DNA of 64,000 nt, taken from Paraburkholderia sp. Ac-20340. GTDB taxonomy: Bacteria > Pseudomonadota > Gammaproteobacteria > Burkholderiales > Burkholderiaceae. Position numbers and translations under genes: made by a program. Under the pieces are notes generated by a model. It worked only from the letters and a program-made list of their open reading frames with translations. It made no database searches and was not told where the DNA came from. Positions 23,669 to 32,762 of the stretch are shown here, one piece after another. Numbering within the stretch: position 1 is the first letter of the stretch; each line of letters begins with the position of its first letter. Location of the stretch: NCBI RefSeq assembly GCF_017104965.1, contig NZ_JAAGPR010000001.1, positions 248,001-312,000 on the forward strand, read 5' to 3'.

Positions 23669-24640
23669 TTAAACGAACACCTCGGGATAAACGAAACGCG
23701 CGACATCCACGCGCTCTTTCACCAGCCCGAGCGTGTGAAACGTATCGACGATATCCTGCTGCTCCTTGACGATATCCGGCGTGACAGCGACGGTGGTGTA
23801 ATTGCGCCGTCCGGTCGCGAGCTTGAGCACATCGGGGCGCACGCCTAATTGCGGCGCCAGCAGATTCGCGGTGTCCTGCGGATGATGCTGCGTCCACGCA
23901 TTCGCTTTCGCCAGTTCCTGAAACAGCACGCGGATCACCTGCGGGTTCTGCTTGACGAATTCGGGCCGCGCCAGATGAAAGGTGCGGTTGTTCGACAGAC
24001 CCGTGCCGTCGCGCAGCACGCGCGGCGAAGTGGCAAGCTGCTGGCCGGCGAGAAAAGGGTCCCAGAGCCCGGCGGCATCGACATTGCCCGAAAGATATGT
24101 CGCGCTCACATCTGCCGCGCTCGTTAAATAAACGGGCTGGATATCGCTGTATTCAAGCCCCGCTTCGTGCAGCGCGCGCACCAATAGATATTGCACATTC
24201 CAGCCGCGCCCAATCGCCACTTTCTTTCCCTTCAATTCGCGGATCGAGCGAATCGGTGAATCGGCCGCCACAAAAATGCCGATGCCCTTGGGATAAGGCT
24301 GTTCCGCGCCCAGATAGACCGCATTCACACCCGCAGCGTTGGCGAAAGCCGAAGGCGTATCGGCCGCGTGGCCGAAATCGAGTGCTCCGGCGTTGAGCGC
24401 TTCAGTCAGTTGCGGCCCAGCCGCGAATTCCGCCCAGCGCACGTTCCAGTCGAGCGGCTGCAAGGCGCGCTCAAGACTGCCAGTGCCCTTGAGAATATTC
24501 AGCGTATTGAACTTTTGATAACCAATGCGCAAAGTGCGCGATTCGGCGGCCTGCGCATTCGCGATGAATGCCGGAACGGTGGCGGCGCCGAGCGCGCTTG
24601 CGGAAAGCTGGCGGATAAACTTGCGTCTGCTGTGTTGCAT
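23669..24640 (-). CDS. Sulfonate-type ABC substrate-binding protein (orphan)
   Basis: A 323-residue periplasmic binding protein of the SsuA/aliphatic sulfonate family. The leader SRRKFIRQLSASALGAA is a twin-arginine type signal, followed by AFIANAQAAES. The core matches the family: LRIGYQKFNTLNILKGTGSL, DFGHAADTPS and KKVAIGRGWNVQYLLV. It probably binds an alkanesulfonate or similar anion for import. No ATPase or permease gene is adjacent, so it must work with a transporter elsewhere or be a spare receptor. Its start faces a 265-nt divergent region with the sugar ABC operon. Confidence 0.8.
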   Translation of the reverse strand: MQHSRRKFIRQLSASALGAATVPAFIANAQAAESRTLRIGYQKFNTLNILKGTGSLERALQPLDWNVRWAEFAAGPQLTEALNAGALDFGHAADTPSAFANAAGVNAVYLGAEQPYPKGIGIFVAADSPIRSIRELKGKKVAIGRGWNVQYLLVRALHEAGLEYSDIQPVYLTSAADVSATYLSGNVDAAGLWDPFLAGQQLATSPRVLRDGTGLSNNRTFHLARPEFVKQNPQVIRVLFQELAKANAWTQHHPQDTANLLAPQLGVRPDVLKLATGRRNYTTVAVTPDIVKEQQDIVDTFHTLGLVKERVDVARFVYPEVFV

Positions 24641-24905
24641 GATGTCGTAATCGTCGATTGAATAAGTTATTCGCGGCGCTGACTCATTACTTCTAGCGCG
24701 AGTGGCTTTGTGCCGATTTTATGGACGGCTCGCAGCGGATCGAACCAAGCGTTTCGCATAACCTTATCGGGCCGTTGGCATAGCGTCATATCCGCACTCG
24801 ATGCTTTAGCAAAAGCACGCGCATGGATATGAGCATCGCTTCGTTGGGCGCACGATATCGGCTCGCTACGATGGACGCCATCATTCATCGTGGAGCCGCC
24901 GTCTC

Positions 24906-26408
24906 ATGTCCGCCGCCGTCTTTACCGCCCGCTCGATCGCGAAGCGCTTCGGCGCGACCGTTGCGCTCGCGCGGCTCGATCTGACGATCCACGCGGGCGA
25001 AATCGTCGCGCTGATGGGCGCCAATGGCGCGGGCAAATCCACGCTTGTGAAGATCGTCAGCGGCGTGCAGCCGGCCGACGAAGGCGCGATGACGCTCGAC
25101 GGGCAAGCCTATGCGCCGGGTTCGCCGCTGGCCGCGAAACGCGCAGGCGTGGCCACGGTCCATCAATCGATCGCCGATGTGGTCGTCCCTGCGCTGCCGA
25201 TTGCGGACAACCTGCTGCTCGACGAATTCTGCGGCGGCGTGGCGGCGATCTGGACGCCGCGCGCCCGCCGCCTTGCCCGGGCGCGCGAACTGGCGGCACG
25301 CGTGGGCCTTGATGACGTCGATCTCGACGCGCCACTCGGCACGCTCTCATTGGCGTCGCAACAGCGCGTGGTGCTGGCACGCGCGCTGGCTACGCGCCCG
25401 CGTCTGCTGATCCTTGACGAACCTACGGCCAGTCTTTCCGCCGCCGAAGCCGAACGTTTGTACACCTTGATCGATGGCCTGCGCGAAGAAGGCGTGGCTG
25501 TGCTGCTGGTTTCGCACCGGCTGGCCGATCTGCGCAGGCTGGCTTCGCGCGTGGCGGTCGTGCGCGATGGCCGCATCGTTGCCGTGCAGGACGTGAAAGA
25601 CGCGCCAATCGATTTCGATGCTGCGCTGGAGACGATGATCGGCAGGCGTTTGCCGGTATCGGGCACCGCTGCGCAGCAAAGCGGCGCGCGTGAGGCGAAA
25701 CCGGCGCTGGAATTGCGCGGCTTGCGTCTGGGGCCGCAAACCGATGCCTTCGATCTCGACATGCGCGACGGCGAAATCGTCGCCGTAGTCGGGCCGGTGG
25801 GCGCAGGCAAAACACGGCTGGCGCAGGCGATTTTCGGCGCTACGCGAGCGAGCGCGGGCACGATGCGTCTCTACGGCGAACCGTGGCGGCCGCGCACGCC
25901 GCGCGATGCGATTCGTGCGGGCGTTTTCATGGCGGGCGAGGACCGCTGGCGCAGTTCGCTGTTTCCCGATGCAGTGCCGTTCGCTTCCGTGGCGGGCACG
26001 ATCGGCTTTCCATTTCTGCCGCGCTGGAGCCGCGCGGGCGTGGTTGGGCGCACCCACGAGCATGAGGTTGCGCGCGAGGCCATCGAGACGTTCGGCATCC
26101 GCTGCACCGGGCCCGAAGACCGCGTGGCGCGTCTTTCGGGCGGCAACCAGCAGAAGGTGTTGCTTGCGCGCTGGCATGCCGAACCGGCACGGCTGCTGCT
26201 GCTCGACGAACCGTTTCAGGGCGTCGACGCAGGCGCGCGCGCCGATATCGCCGCGCATCTGCGCCGCCGCGCGGCGGGCCGCGCCACGCTGGTATTCGTG
26301 AGCGATCTGGAAGAGGCGCACGAGGTCGCCGACCGCATCGTGCATTTCGATCGCGGCACGGTGGAATACGTCGATCAACAATCCTTAGATATCCTGAATC
26401 AAGTATGA
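24906..26408 (+). CDS. Sugar ABC importer, tandem ATPase (RbsA-type)
   Basis: A 500-residue protein with two ABC domains. Domain 1: Walker A GANGAGKST (about 38-46), Walker B LLILDEPTASLS; the signature is LSLASQQ, without the usual SGG. Domain 2: Walker A GPVGAGKTR (about 298-306), signature LSGGNQQK, Walker B LLLLDEPFQGVD. The arrangement is that of RbsA/MglA/XylG ATPases for monosaccharide import; in these one site is often impaired. It overlaps the permease gene by ATGA. The sugar is not determinable from the sequence. Confidence 0.9.
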   Translation: MSAAVFTARSIAKRFGATVALARLDLTIHAGEIVALMGANGAGKSTLVKIVSGVQPADEGAMTLDGQAYAPGSPLAAKRAGVATVHQSIADVVVPALPIADNLLLDEFCGGVAAIWTPRARRLARARELAARVGLDDVDLDAPLGTLSLASQQRVVLARALATRPRLLILDEPTASLSAAEAERLYTLIDGLREEGVAVLLVSHRLADLRRLASRVAVVRDGRIVAVQDVKDAPIDFDAALETMIGRRLPVSGTAAQQSGAREAKPALELRGLRLGPQTDAFDLDMRDGEIVAVVGPVGAGKTRLAQAIFGATRASAGTMRLYGEPWRPRTPRDAIRAGVFMAGEDRWRSSLFPDAVPFASVAGTIGFPFLPRWSRAGVVGRTHEHEVAREAIETFGIRCTGPEDRVARLSGGNQQKVLLARWHAEPARLLLLDEPFQGVDAGARADIAAHLRRRAAGRATLVFVSDLEEAHEVADRIVHFDRGTVEYVDQQSLDILNQV

Positions 26409-27478
26409 GGCCCGTTACCGTGAAAACCGCCGCATCCACGCTTGCCAACGACCTCGCACCCGCCCATGCCGATACGGCTTCGCGCCGCCGCGCCGCGCTT
26501 GCCTGGATCGAACGCCTGAGCCTGCTGGCCGTGCTCGCCGCGATGATCATCCTGTTCGCCGTGCGCGAACCGGCCTTTGTGAGCGTCGACAACCTTTTCA
26601 GTATTCTGCAAGCGGTATCGATCGTGGCGCTGCTCGGCATAGGCGTGACGATTACGCTCGCGGCCGGCGGCTTCGATCTTTCGGTGGGCAGCGTGGCAGC
26701 GACGGCGCAAATGGCCGCAAGCTATGTACTGGTCGTGTGGCACGGCAATGCGTGGGAGGCCGCGGCGGCCTGTCTCGTACTCGGCGTTGCTGCGGGGCTG
26801 TTCAACGGCGTGCTCATCACGCGCCTGCATGTGCCCGATCAACTCGCGACGCTCGGCACGCTGTTTCTGCTCGCGGGGCTGCAACTGATTCCCACGGGCG
26901 GGCGTTCGCTCGCCACAGGCACGATCCTGCCCGACGGCAACGAAGCAAGCGGTACGTTTCCGGCCGCCTTCCTTGCACTCGGCCGTGCGCGACTGTTCGA
27001 CGTCGTGCCTGCGCCGGTGCTGGTGCTTTTGGTGCTGACCGTGCTGGTTTCCGCCGTCATGGCGCTCACGCGTTGGGGACGCGTGATCTATGCGATCGGC
27101 GGCAATGAAACGGCCGCGCGTCTGGCGGGCGCACCGGCTGCGCGCTATCGCGTGGCGGCTTACGTCGTGTCTGGCGCGATTGCGTCATTGGGCGGTCTGC
27201 TGATTGCGGCGCGCGTGGGGCGCGGCGACGTGAGCGCAGGGCATTCGCTGTTGCTCGATGCCGTAGCGGCGGCGCTGGTGGGGTTCGCCGTGTGGGGCGT
27301 AAAGCGGCCCAACGTGCCGGGCACGGTGATCGGCGCGGTTTTTGTGGGCGTGCTGCTCAACGGCCTGACCATGCTCAACGCGCCGTATTACCTGCAGGAT
27401 TTCATCAAGGGCGCGCTGCTGGTGGTCGCACTGGCATTCACGTTCAGCATTGGGCATCGCGGCAGCACACATCGATAG
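26405..27478 (+). CDS. Sugar ABC importer permease (RbsC-type)
   Basis: A 357-residue permease. After a polar N-terminus of about 35 residues it has eight to ten hydrophobic helices; the family blocks are GIGVTITLAAGGFDLSVGSV (about 79-98), VPDQLATLGTLFLLAGLQL and the cytosolic coupling loop YAIGGNETAARLAGAP. It works with the tandem ATPase and the binding protein encoded after it. The N-terminal start ATG 26405 overlaps the ATPase stop. Confidence 0.88.
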   Translation: MRPVTVKTAASTLANDLAPAHADTASRRRAALAWIERLSLLAVLAAMIILFAVREPAFVSVDNLFSILQAVSIVALLGIGVTITLAAGGFDLSVGSVAATAQMAASYVLVVWHGNAWEAAAACLVLGVAAGLFNGVLITRLHVPDQLATLGTLFLLAGLQLIPTGGRSLATGTILPDGNEASGTFPAAFLALGRARLFDVVPAPVLVLLVLTVLVSAVMALTRWGRVIYAIGGNETAARLAGAPAARYRVAAYVVSGAIASLGGLLIAARVGRGDVSAGHSLLLDAVAAALVGFAVWGVKRPNVPGTVIGAVFVGVLLNGLTMLNAPYYLQDFIKGALLVVALAFTFSIGHRGSTHR

Positions 27479-27521
27479 AAAACCAGGGAATCCTGACGAT
27501 ATCAAGAGGAGCAATATAAAC

Positions 27522-28592
27522 ATGGCAAAGCACGGTACGACATCTCGCAGCGCGCTATCCCGCGCAATCGGCACGCTCACGCTCTGCGCAGCGGCCATGT
27601 TGAGCGCGGGCGTGGCCCACGCGGGCGCACTCAAAGGCGCACCCGCGCCGTTCGACAAGGGCGGCGTGAAGATCGCGCTCGTCAATTACCTGTCCGAAGG
27701 CGACTTTTTTCAGGCCTACGAGGCGGGCGCGCAGAAACAGGCGAAAGCGCTCGGTATCGATTTGCGCATCTACGAGGGCCGCCAGGATGCAGCGCAGCAG
27801 CGCGACCAGATCCAGCAGGCAATCAACCTGGGTGTCGCGGCGATCATCGTGAATCACGGTTTGCCGGAATCGCTCAAGGATGTCGTGCAGCAGGCGCTCG
27901 ACAAGGGCATCAAGGTCGTGGCTTTCGACGTCGATCTCGCCAATCCGCGCGTGCCGCAGATCGAGCAGAGCGACCACGATCTGGCCTCGCTGCTGCTGCA
28001 ACAGGCGGTGAAGGACAACGGCGAAGCGTTTTCGGCGGGCTATGTCTATGTGGCGGGGTTCGCGCCGCTCGATCGCCGCGACGCGGTCTGGCAGGCCTTC
28101 AAGAGCGCGCATCCGAAGGTGCACGAGCAGGCGCGTTGGGGCACGGTGGATAACCCGATTGCGCAGTCGGTGGCGAATCAGGCATCGGCCGCGTATCGCG
28201 CGCACCCGGATATCCGCGTGGTGATCGCACCGTATGACGAATTCGCGCGTGGCGCGAGCCTGGCGGCGGGCGAAGCGAATCTCTCGGGCAAGCTGCGCAT
28301 CTATAGCGCCGATATTTCGACAGCCGATATCGAGGCGATTCGCGCGCCGAACAGCGCATGGGTCGCCACCGCGGCGACGAATCCGGCGGTCGTGGGCGCA
28401 GTATCGGTACGTGCAGCGGCGCTGGAAGTGGCGGGGCAACCGCTCGATCATCACATCACCGTAAAGCCCACGCTGGTGACGCGCGACGACCTTGTGAAGA
28501 ACGACATTCACACCATTGCGGAGCTGGGCGCGAAGTTTCCGGCATTTCGCGTGAGCACCGCAGCAACGGCGGGATGGATTCCGGTGGATTGA
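27522..28592 (+). CDS. Sugar ABC importer, periplasmic binding protein (RbsB-type)
   Basis: A 356-residue periplasmic binding protein. The leader has an unusually long basic start (AKHGTTSRSALSRAIGTLTL) then AAAMLSAGVAHA as cleavage region. The core has KIALVNYLSEGDFFQAYEAG, the hinge-type QQAINLGVAAIIVNHG and AFDVDLANPRVPQI, of the RbsB/type I periplasmic fold. ATG 27522 is preceded by AGAGGAG, a strong ribosome site. It is last in the operon (ATPase, permease, binding protein), the reverse of the commonest order. A strong hairpin terminator follows. Confidence 0.88.
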   Translation: MAKHGTTSRSALSRAIGTLTLCAAAMLSAGVAHAGALKGAPAPFDKGGVKIALVNYLSEGDFFQAYEAGAQKQAKALGIDLRIYEGRQDAAQQRDQIQQAINLGVAAIIVNHGLPESLKDVVQQALDKGIKVVAFDVDLANPRVPQIEQSDHDLASLLLQQAVKDNGEAFSAGYVYVAGFAPLDRRDAVWQAFKSAHPKVHEQARWGTVDNPIAQSVANQASAAYRAHPDIRVVIAPYDEFARGASLAAGEANLSGKLRIYSADISTADIEAIRAPNSAWVATAATNPAVVGAVSVRAAALEVAGQPLDHHITVKPTLVTRDDLVKNDIHTIAELGAKFPAFRVSTAATAGWIPVD

Positions 28593-28622
28593 AATCGATC
28601 GACGTCAGATGGCACGCCGAAA

Positions 28623-28660
28623 AGCCCTGGGCCATGACTGGCCGCAGGGCTATTTGCTTT
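28623..28660 (+). terminator. Terminator after the sugar ABC operon
   Basis: AGCCCTG (28623-28629) pairs with CAGGGCT (28645-28651), with an inner GGCCA/TGGCC stem around TGAC, followed by ATTTGCTTT. It lies between the binding protein and the convergent cupin gene and could serve both directions. Confidence 0.6.
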
Positions 28661-28674
28661 CTACGCGCTGTGCT

Positions 28675-29037
28675 TCAGGCCTTGAATTCAACCGAAACAA
28701 ACACTTTGCGGCAGCGTTCGACCACTTCCCACGTGCCCTTGAAGCCAGCCGGAATCAGAAAGCGATCGCCGGCGCGCACGGTACGCTGTTCGCCGGATTC
28801 GTCGCGCAGAATCGAAACGCCTTCAAGAATCTCGCAGTACTCGTTTTCCGTGAAATTCACGGTCCATTGACCGCACTCGCTTTCCCAGATCCCAGTGGAG
28901 AGCTGGCCGCAGGCGCTCGTGAAGTGCATATGGGCAGCCTGGCGCGGCACACCCGAGATAACGGCTTCGGGTTTCGGCTCCCATTCGAGCGTTTCTTTGG
29001 CGGGCTGCGAGTAATCGACGATGTCCTGAATACGCAT
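28675..29037 (-). CDS. Cupin domain protein
   Basis: A 120-residue single-domain cupin (DUF861 type). The second half holds the cupin core: FTENEYCEILEG with Glu residues, ILRDESGEQRTVRAGDRFLI and PAGFKGTWEVVE, typical of small cupins that bind a metal or a ligand; several canonical His ligands are replaced, as in (S)-ureidoglycine-like or regulatory cupins. The start MRIQDIVDYSQ is at 29037; the TTG at 29079 is in frame but lacks a ribosome site. Between the sugar ABC operon and metE, transcribed away from metE. Confidence 0.7.
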   Translation of the reverse strand: MRIQDIVDYSQPAKETLEWEPKPEAVISGVPRQAAHMHFTSACGQLSTGIWESECGQWTVNFTENEYCEILEGVSILRDESGEQRTVRAGDRFLIPAGFKGTWEVVERCRKVFVSVEFKA

Positions 29038-29239
29038 GATGATCCGGGTAGTGAAGGGACCAAAGTGATAACCCGACAAAAATCCGGACGCAAGCTCATC
29101 GCCTCCAGGGATTCCATGAACATGAAGGAATCTAATGAATCAATGAAATAAGACCATTTTTCTTCATATGCGTCTGTCTCTATGATCGCTGCCATTCACA
29201 GCTTTTGTTCCTCGCAACCTTTATTGAATGGCACCCGGC

Positions 29240-31534
29240 ATGGTCACGACACATAATCTCGGCTTCCCGCGCATCGGCGCGAAACGCGAACTCAAGTTCG
29301 GCCTCGAACGCTACTGGAAGGGGGAATCGTCGCGCGACGAACTCAAGGCGCTCGGCGCGCAACTGCGTGCGCGTCACTGGAGCGATCAGCGCGAACTCGA
29401 CCTCGCGCCTGTCGGCGATTTTGCGTTCTACGACCAGGTGCTCGATATGAGTTTTACGCTCGGCAACCTGCCCGCGCGTGTGCAGGACTTTCATGGCGAT
29501 GCGCTCGACAATGCCTTTCGCGTGGCGCGCGGCCGCTCGGCGACAGGTGCGCAAGCCCACGCAGGATGCTGCGGTGGCGTTGCCGCCGGTGAAATGACGA
29601 AGTGGTTCGACACGAACTATCACTACATCGTGCCTGAATTTACGGCCGATACGCACTTCACGCTGGATGCGTCGCGTCTGGTCGAACAGCTTGCCGAAGC
29701 TCGCGCGCAAGGCGTGAACGCCAAGCCGGTGATTGTGGGACCGGTCACGTATCTATGGCTCGGCAAGGCGAAGGACGATTCGGACAAGCTGGCGCTGCTG
29801 CCGCGCATTCTGCCTGCTTACGCCGCGCTGCTCGACGCGCTGGCGAAGCAGGGCGTGGAGTGGGTGCAGATCGACGAACCGGTGCTCGTGACCGAACTCG
29901 ACGATGCGTGGCAGCAGGCCTTCGTGACGGCCTACGATGCGCTCAAGACGCGTGAGGTCAAGCTGCTGCTGGCCACGTATTTCGGGCAATTGCAGGGCAA
30001 TCTCGATCTGGCTGTCGAACTGCCGGTTAATGGCCTGCATATCGACGCGATCAACGCCCGCGAAGAAGTCGCGCTGGCCGCGCAAAAGTTACCTGCGCAA
30101 AGCGTGCTGTCGGTGGGCGCGATCAATGGCCGCAATATCTGGAAGACGGATTTGAATGCGGCGCTCGAATGGCTGGAGCCGCTTGCACGGCAACTTGGCG
30201 ATCGTCTGTGGATTGCGCCGTCGTGTTCGCTGCTGCATGTGCCCGTCGATCTCGCCAGCGAACAGAAGCTCGATGCTGAAATCCGCTCATGGCTTGCATT
30301 TGCGCTGCAAAAGCTCGATGAAGTGAAGGTGCTGGCCATTGCCTTGAATCACGGCCGCGAGAAGGTTGCTGCGGAACTCGAAGCCAACGCTGCTGCCATT
30401 GCTACGCGTCGCAATTCGCCACGCGTGAATAATCCTGCTGTGAAATCTGCGCTTGCGAGCATCGACGCCAAACTCGGAAATCGTAAGCATGACTATGTAA
30501 TTCGTGCGCCGAAGCAGGCAGCGATTCTCAACCTGCCTGCGTATCCCACTACTACAATCGGCTCGTTTCCTCAGACCGCCGAAATCCGCCAGGCGCGGAG
30601 TCATTTCAAGGCTGGCGCGCTGGATCAAGCCGGATATCAGGCCGCGATGCGCAAGGAGATCGAGCGCAGCGTGCGCGAGCAGGAGGCACTGGAACTCGAC
30701 GTGCTCGTGCATGGTGAAGCCGAGCGTAACGATATGGTCGAATACTTCGGCGAGCAACTCGATGGTTATGCGTTCAGCCAGTTCGGCTGGGTGCAGTCCT
30801 ACGGTTCGCGCTGCGTGAAGCCGCCCATTTTGTTCGGCGATATCAGCCGCCCGAAGGCGATGACGGTCGAGTGGATCACCTACGCGCAATCGCTCACGAA
30901 CAAGCCGATGAAAGGCATGCTCACGGGCCCCGTGACGATCCTTAACTGGTCGTTCGTGCGCGACGACCAGCCGCGTTCGGTGTCGTGCTACCAACTGGCA
31001 TTGGCGATTCGCGCAGAAGTACTCGACCTCGAAAAGGCGGGCGTGCGCGTGATCCAGATCGACGAAGCCGCGTTGCGCGAAGGTCTGCCGCTGCGTCGCG
31101 CACAATGGAATGAGTATTTGCGTTGGGCGGTCGAATCGTTCCGCATCACGGCCAACGGCGTGCAGGACGAAACGCAGATCCACACGCATATGTGCTATTC
31201 GGAATTCAACGACATCATTGCGTCGATTGCCGATATGGATGCGGATGTTATTACCATCGAGACTTCGCGGTCGGATATGGAATTGCTCGACGCATTCGAT
31301 CACTTCAATTATCCGAATGAAATCGGGCCGGGCGTGTATGACATTCACTCGCCTAATATCCCTGGGCAGGATCACATCGTTCGGCTGATGCAGAAAGCGG
31401 CGGAGCGTATTCCGGCGCAGCGTCTGTGGGTGAATCCGGATTGCGGTTTGAAGACGCGTCAGTGGGAGGAGGTGATTCCGGCACTGACGAATATGGTGGC
31501 GGCGGCGAAGACGTTGCGGGCGCAGGTGCAGTAA
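29240..31534 (+). CDS. metE: Cobalamin-independent methionine synthase
   Basis: A 764-residue MetE, 5-methyltetrahydropteroyltriglutamate-homocysteine methyltransferase, the last step of methionine synthesis without B12. The start [20 protein letters not shown], the [17 protein letters not shown] block and the C-terminal zinc site (HTHMC in the [13 protein letters not shown] segment, a Glu in the [11 protein letters not shown] segment and the Cys of NPDCGLKTR) are all visible. Length fits (E. coli 753). ATG 29240 is favoured over 29228 because homologues begin one to three residues before THxLGFPRIG. No B12 riboswitch is visible upstream; a cluster of TGAA half-sites is (29116-29146). Confidence 0.95.
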   Translation: MVTTHNLGFPRIGAKRELKFGLERYWKGESSRDELKALGAQLRARHWSDQRELDLAPVGDFAFYDQVLDMSFTLGNLPARVQDFHGDALDNAFRVARGRSATGAQAHAGCCGGVAAGEMTKWFDTNYHYIVPEFTADTHFTLDASRLVEQLAEARAQGVNAKPVIVGPVTYLWLGKAKDDSDKLALLPRILPAYAALLDALAKQGVEWVQIDEPVLVTELDDAWQQAFVTAYDALKTREVKLLLATYFGQLQGNLDLAVELPVNGLHIDAINAREEVALAAQKLPAQSVLSVGAINGRNIWKTDLNAALEWLEPLARQLGDRLWIAPSCSLLHVPVDLASEQKLDAEIRSWLAFALQKLDEVKVLAIALNHGREKVAAELEANAAAIATRRNSPRVNNPAVKSALASIDAKLGNRKHDYVIRAPKQAAILNLPAYPTTTIGSFPQTAEIRQARSHFKAGALDQAGYQAAMRKEIERSVREQEALELDVLVHGEAERNDMVEYFGEQLDGYAFSQFGWVQSYGSRCVKPPILFGDISRPKAMTVEWITYAQSLTNKPMKGMLTGPVTILNWSFVRDDQPRSVSCYQLALAIRAEVLDLEKAGVRVIQIDEAALREGLPLRRAQWNEYLRWAVESFRITANGVQDETQIHTHMCYSEFNDIIASIADMDADVITIETSRSDMELLDAFDHFNYPNEIGPGVYDIHSPNIPGQDHIVRLMQKAAERIPAQRLWVNPDCGLKTRQWEEVIPALTNMVAAAKTLRAQVQ

Positions 31535-31556
31535 GTTTTCGTTGGCCATTGACGGG

Positions 31557-31597
31557 CAAGGCGTGCGCAATAGGGTTTTCCTGGTGCGCACGCCTTG
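31557..31597 (+). terminator. Long hairpin after metE
   Basis: CAAGGCGTGCGCA (31557-31569) and TGCGCACGCCTTG (31585-31597), a perfect 13-bp stem with a 15-nt loop, starts 22 nt after the metE stop. No U tract follows, so it may be a Rho-independent-like barrier, an mRNA-end protector or a small dyad. The next gene starts 44 nt later. Confidence 0.5.
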
Positions 31598-31641
31598 TCT
31601 GAGAGTTTAACGATATCCACGTGCATGGGAGTGCGCGAGCG

Positions 31642-31860
31642 ATGCCTGAAGAATATCGATTCGATGTATTTGGCCGCCAGATGGCGATCGTGAGAAGCGA
31701 AAGCGGGTGGGTGGCGTACCTGATCGGCACGGAAGGCAAACGCCGGCGCGCGGCCTTCGAGATTCCCGATTTCATCGCTGCCGATGAGTTGATGCAGTAT
31801 CTCGATGATCTCTTTCACGAGGATGCGAGCCCGCAGCGGCCCACTGTCGAGCGGCTTTGA
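31642..31860 (+). CDS. Small conserved protein (DUF7661-like)
   Basis: A 72-residue cytosolic protein. RFDVFGRQMAIVRSESGWVA, then GTEGKRRRAAFEIPDFIAAD and a C-terminal helix MQYLDDLFHEDAS are reminiscent of a small family found widely in beta- and gamma-proteobacteria (DUF7661, from memory). Function unknown. ATG 31642 is chosen; an in-frame GTG at 31621 is also possible. It ends 11 nt before the convergent regulator gene. Confidence 0.6.
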   Translation: MPEEYRFDVFGRQMAIVRSESGWVAYLIGTEGKRRRAAFEIPDFIAADELMQYLDDLFHEDASPQRPTVERL

Positions 31861-31871
31861 CGTTACCGCAC

Positions 31872-32729
31872 TTATACGTCCTCGCCTCCGAACGCCTGCC
31901 TATGCCACGCCTCGGTTTCATCGTCGGCGGGAAACATGCATTCCAGCCGGATCTCCTGCGCGGCCACGCTCGTGGGCGTCCCCACGCTCGTCACCATCGA
32001 GAAATAGCGCAACACCTTGCCGTCGCGTTCGAAGCCGAAAGGCACAACCGGCAGCGCGGACGTGGATTCCGCAGGCGCATGATAAGCACGCCAGTCGCGC
32101 GGGACATCGGGATACGCCAGCAGTTCGTCGAGCAAGGATTGCGTGCCGCCATCGATCACATGGCCAATTGCCTCGCGATGCACACGTTGCAGCAGACTGC
32201 GCGCCACGTTCTCCCATTCGTGCACGAAAGGCCGCATACCCTGTGGATCGAACATCAGATGCAGCATATTGCGCGGCCCCGTGCGCGCATGCATGTCGAT
32301 GAATTGCCCGAAGAAACGCGGCGCCGCTTCATTGGTCATCAACACATTCCAGTAGCGATCCATCACGATCGCCGGATACGGTTCATGCTGACGCACCACG
32401 CGCTGCAACGCGCGAATCACGCCCTGCATTTCCTGCGCATTCCACGGCGCTTCCGAATACATCGGCGCATAGCCTGCTGCGTGCAGCAGCGCATTGCGCT
32501 CGCGCAGCGGCACATCGAGTGTCTGCGCGAGTGTGAGGAGGGTTTCGCGGCCGGGCACGCTGCGGCCGCTTTCGATAAAACTGATCTGCCGCTGCGAAAT
32601 GCCGGCCTGCAGCGAAAGATCAAGTTGACTGACGCCGCGCGCGTCGCGCCAGTAGCGCAGCAGCACGCCCAAAGCGTGACCGGTTTCGCGTGAACTGTGA
32701 CGAGCGGCGTCTTTCATCGTGATGTCCAT
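31872..32729 (-). CDS. XRE-family regulator with MmyB-like ligand domain
   Basis: A 285-residue transcriptional regulator. Residues about 18-75 form an HTH_3/XRE domain (GVLLRYWRDARGVSQLDLSL, ISQRQISFIESGRSVPGRE). The rest is an MmyB-type PAS-like ligand-binding domain: NVLMTNEAAPRFF with the conserved WENVARSLLQRVHREA helix. Such regulators usually sense small hydrophobic ligands and control an adjacent gene. The adjacent gene here on the same strand upstream is a CMD-family protein (30 nt away), which probably is its target or partner. ATG 32729 is preceded by GAGG. Confidence 0.85.
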   Translation of the reverse strand: MDITMKDAARHSSRETGHALGVLLRYWRDARGVSQLDLSLQAGISQRQISFIESGRSVPGRETLLTLAQTLDVPLRERNALLHAAGYAPMYSEAPWNAQEMQGVIRALQRVVRQHEPYPAIVMDRYWNVLMTNEAAPRFFGQFIDMHARTGPRNMLHLMFDPQGMRPFVHEWENVARSLLQRVHREAIGHVIDGGTQSLLDELLAYPDVPRDWRAYHAPAESTSALPVVPFGFERDGKVLRYFSMVTSVGTPTSVAAQEIRLECMFPADDETEAWHRQAFGGEDV

Positions 32730-32762
32730 GAATCCTCGTGGAGGCTTCCGACTATAACGAAT

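Noticed and set aside
24667..24888. A 73-codon minus-strand frame in the divergent gap of the sugar ABC operon
   Set aside because: No ribosome site and no protein-like composition; the gap more probably holds promoters.
31557..31597. The 13-bp hairpin after metE as a transposon end
   Set aside because: There is no flanking duplication or transposase, and the position right after the gene fits an mRNA 3' structure.
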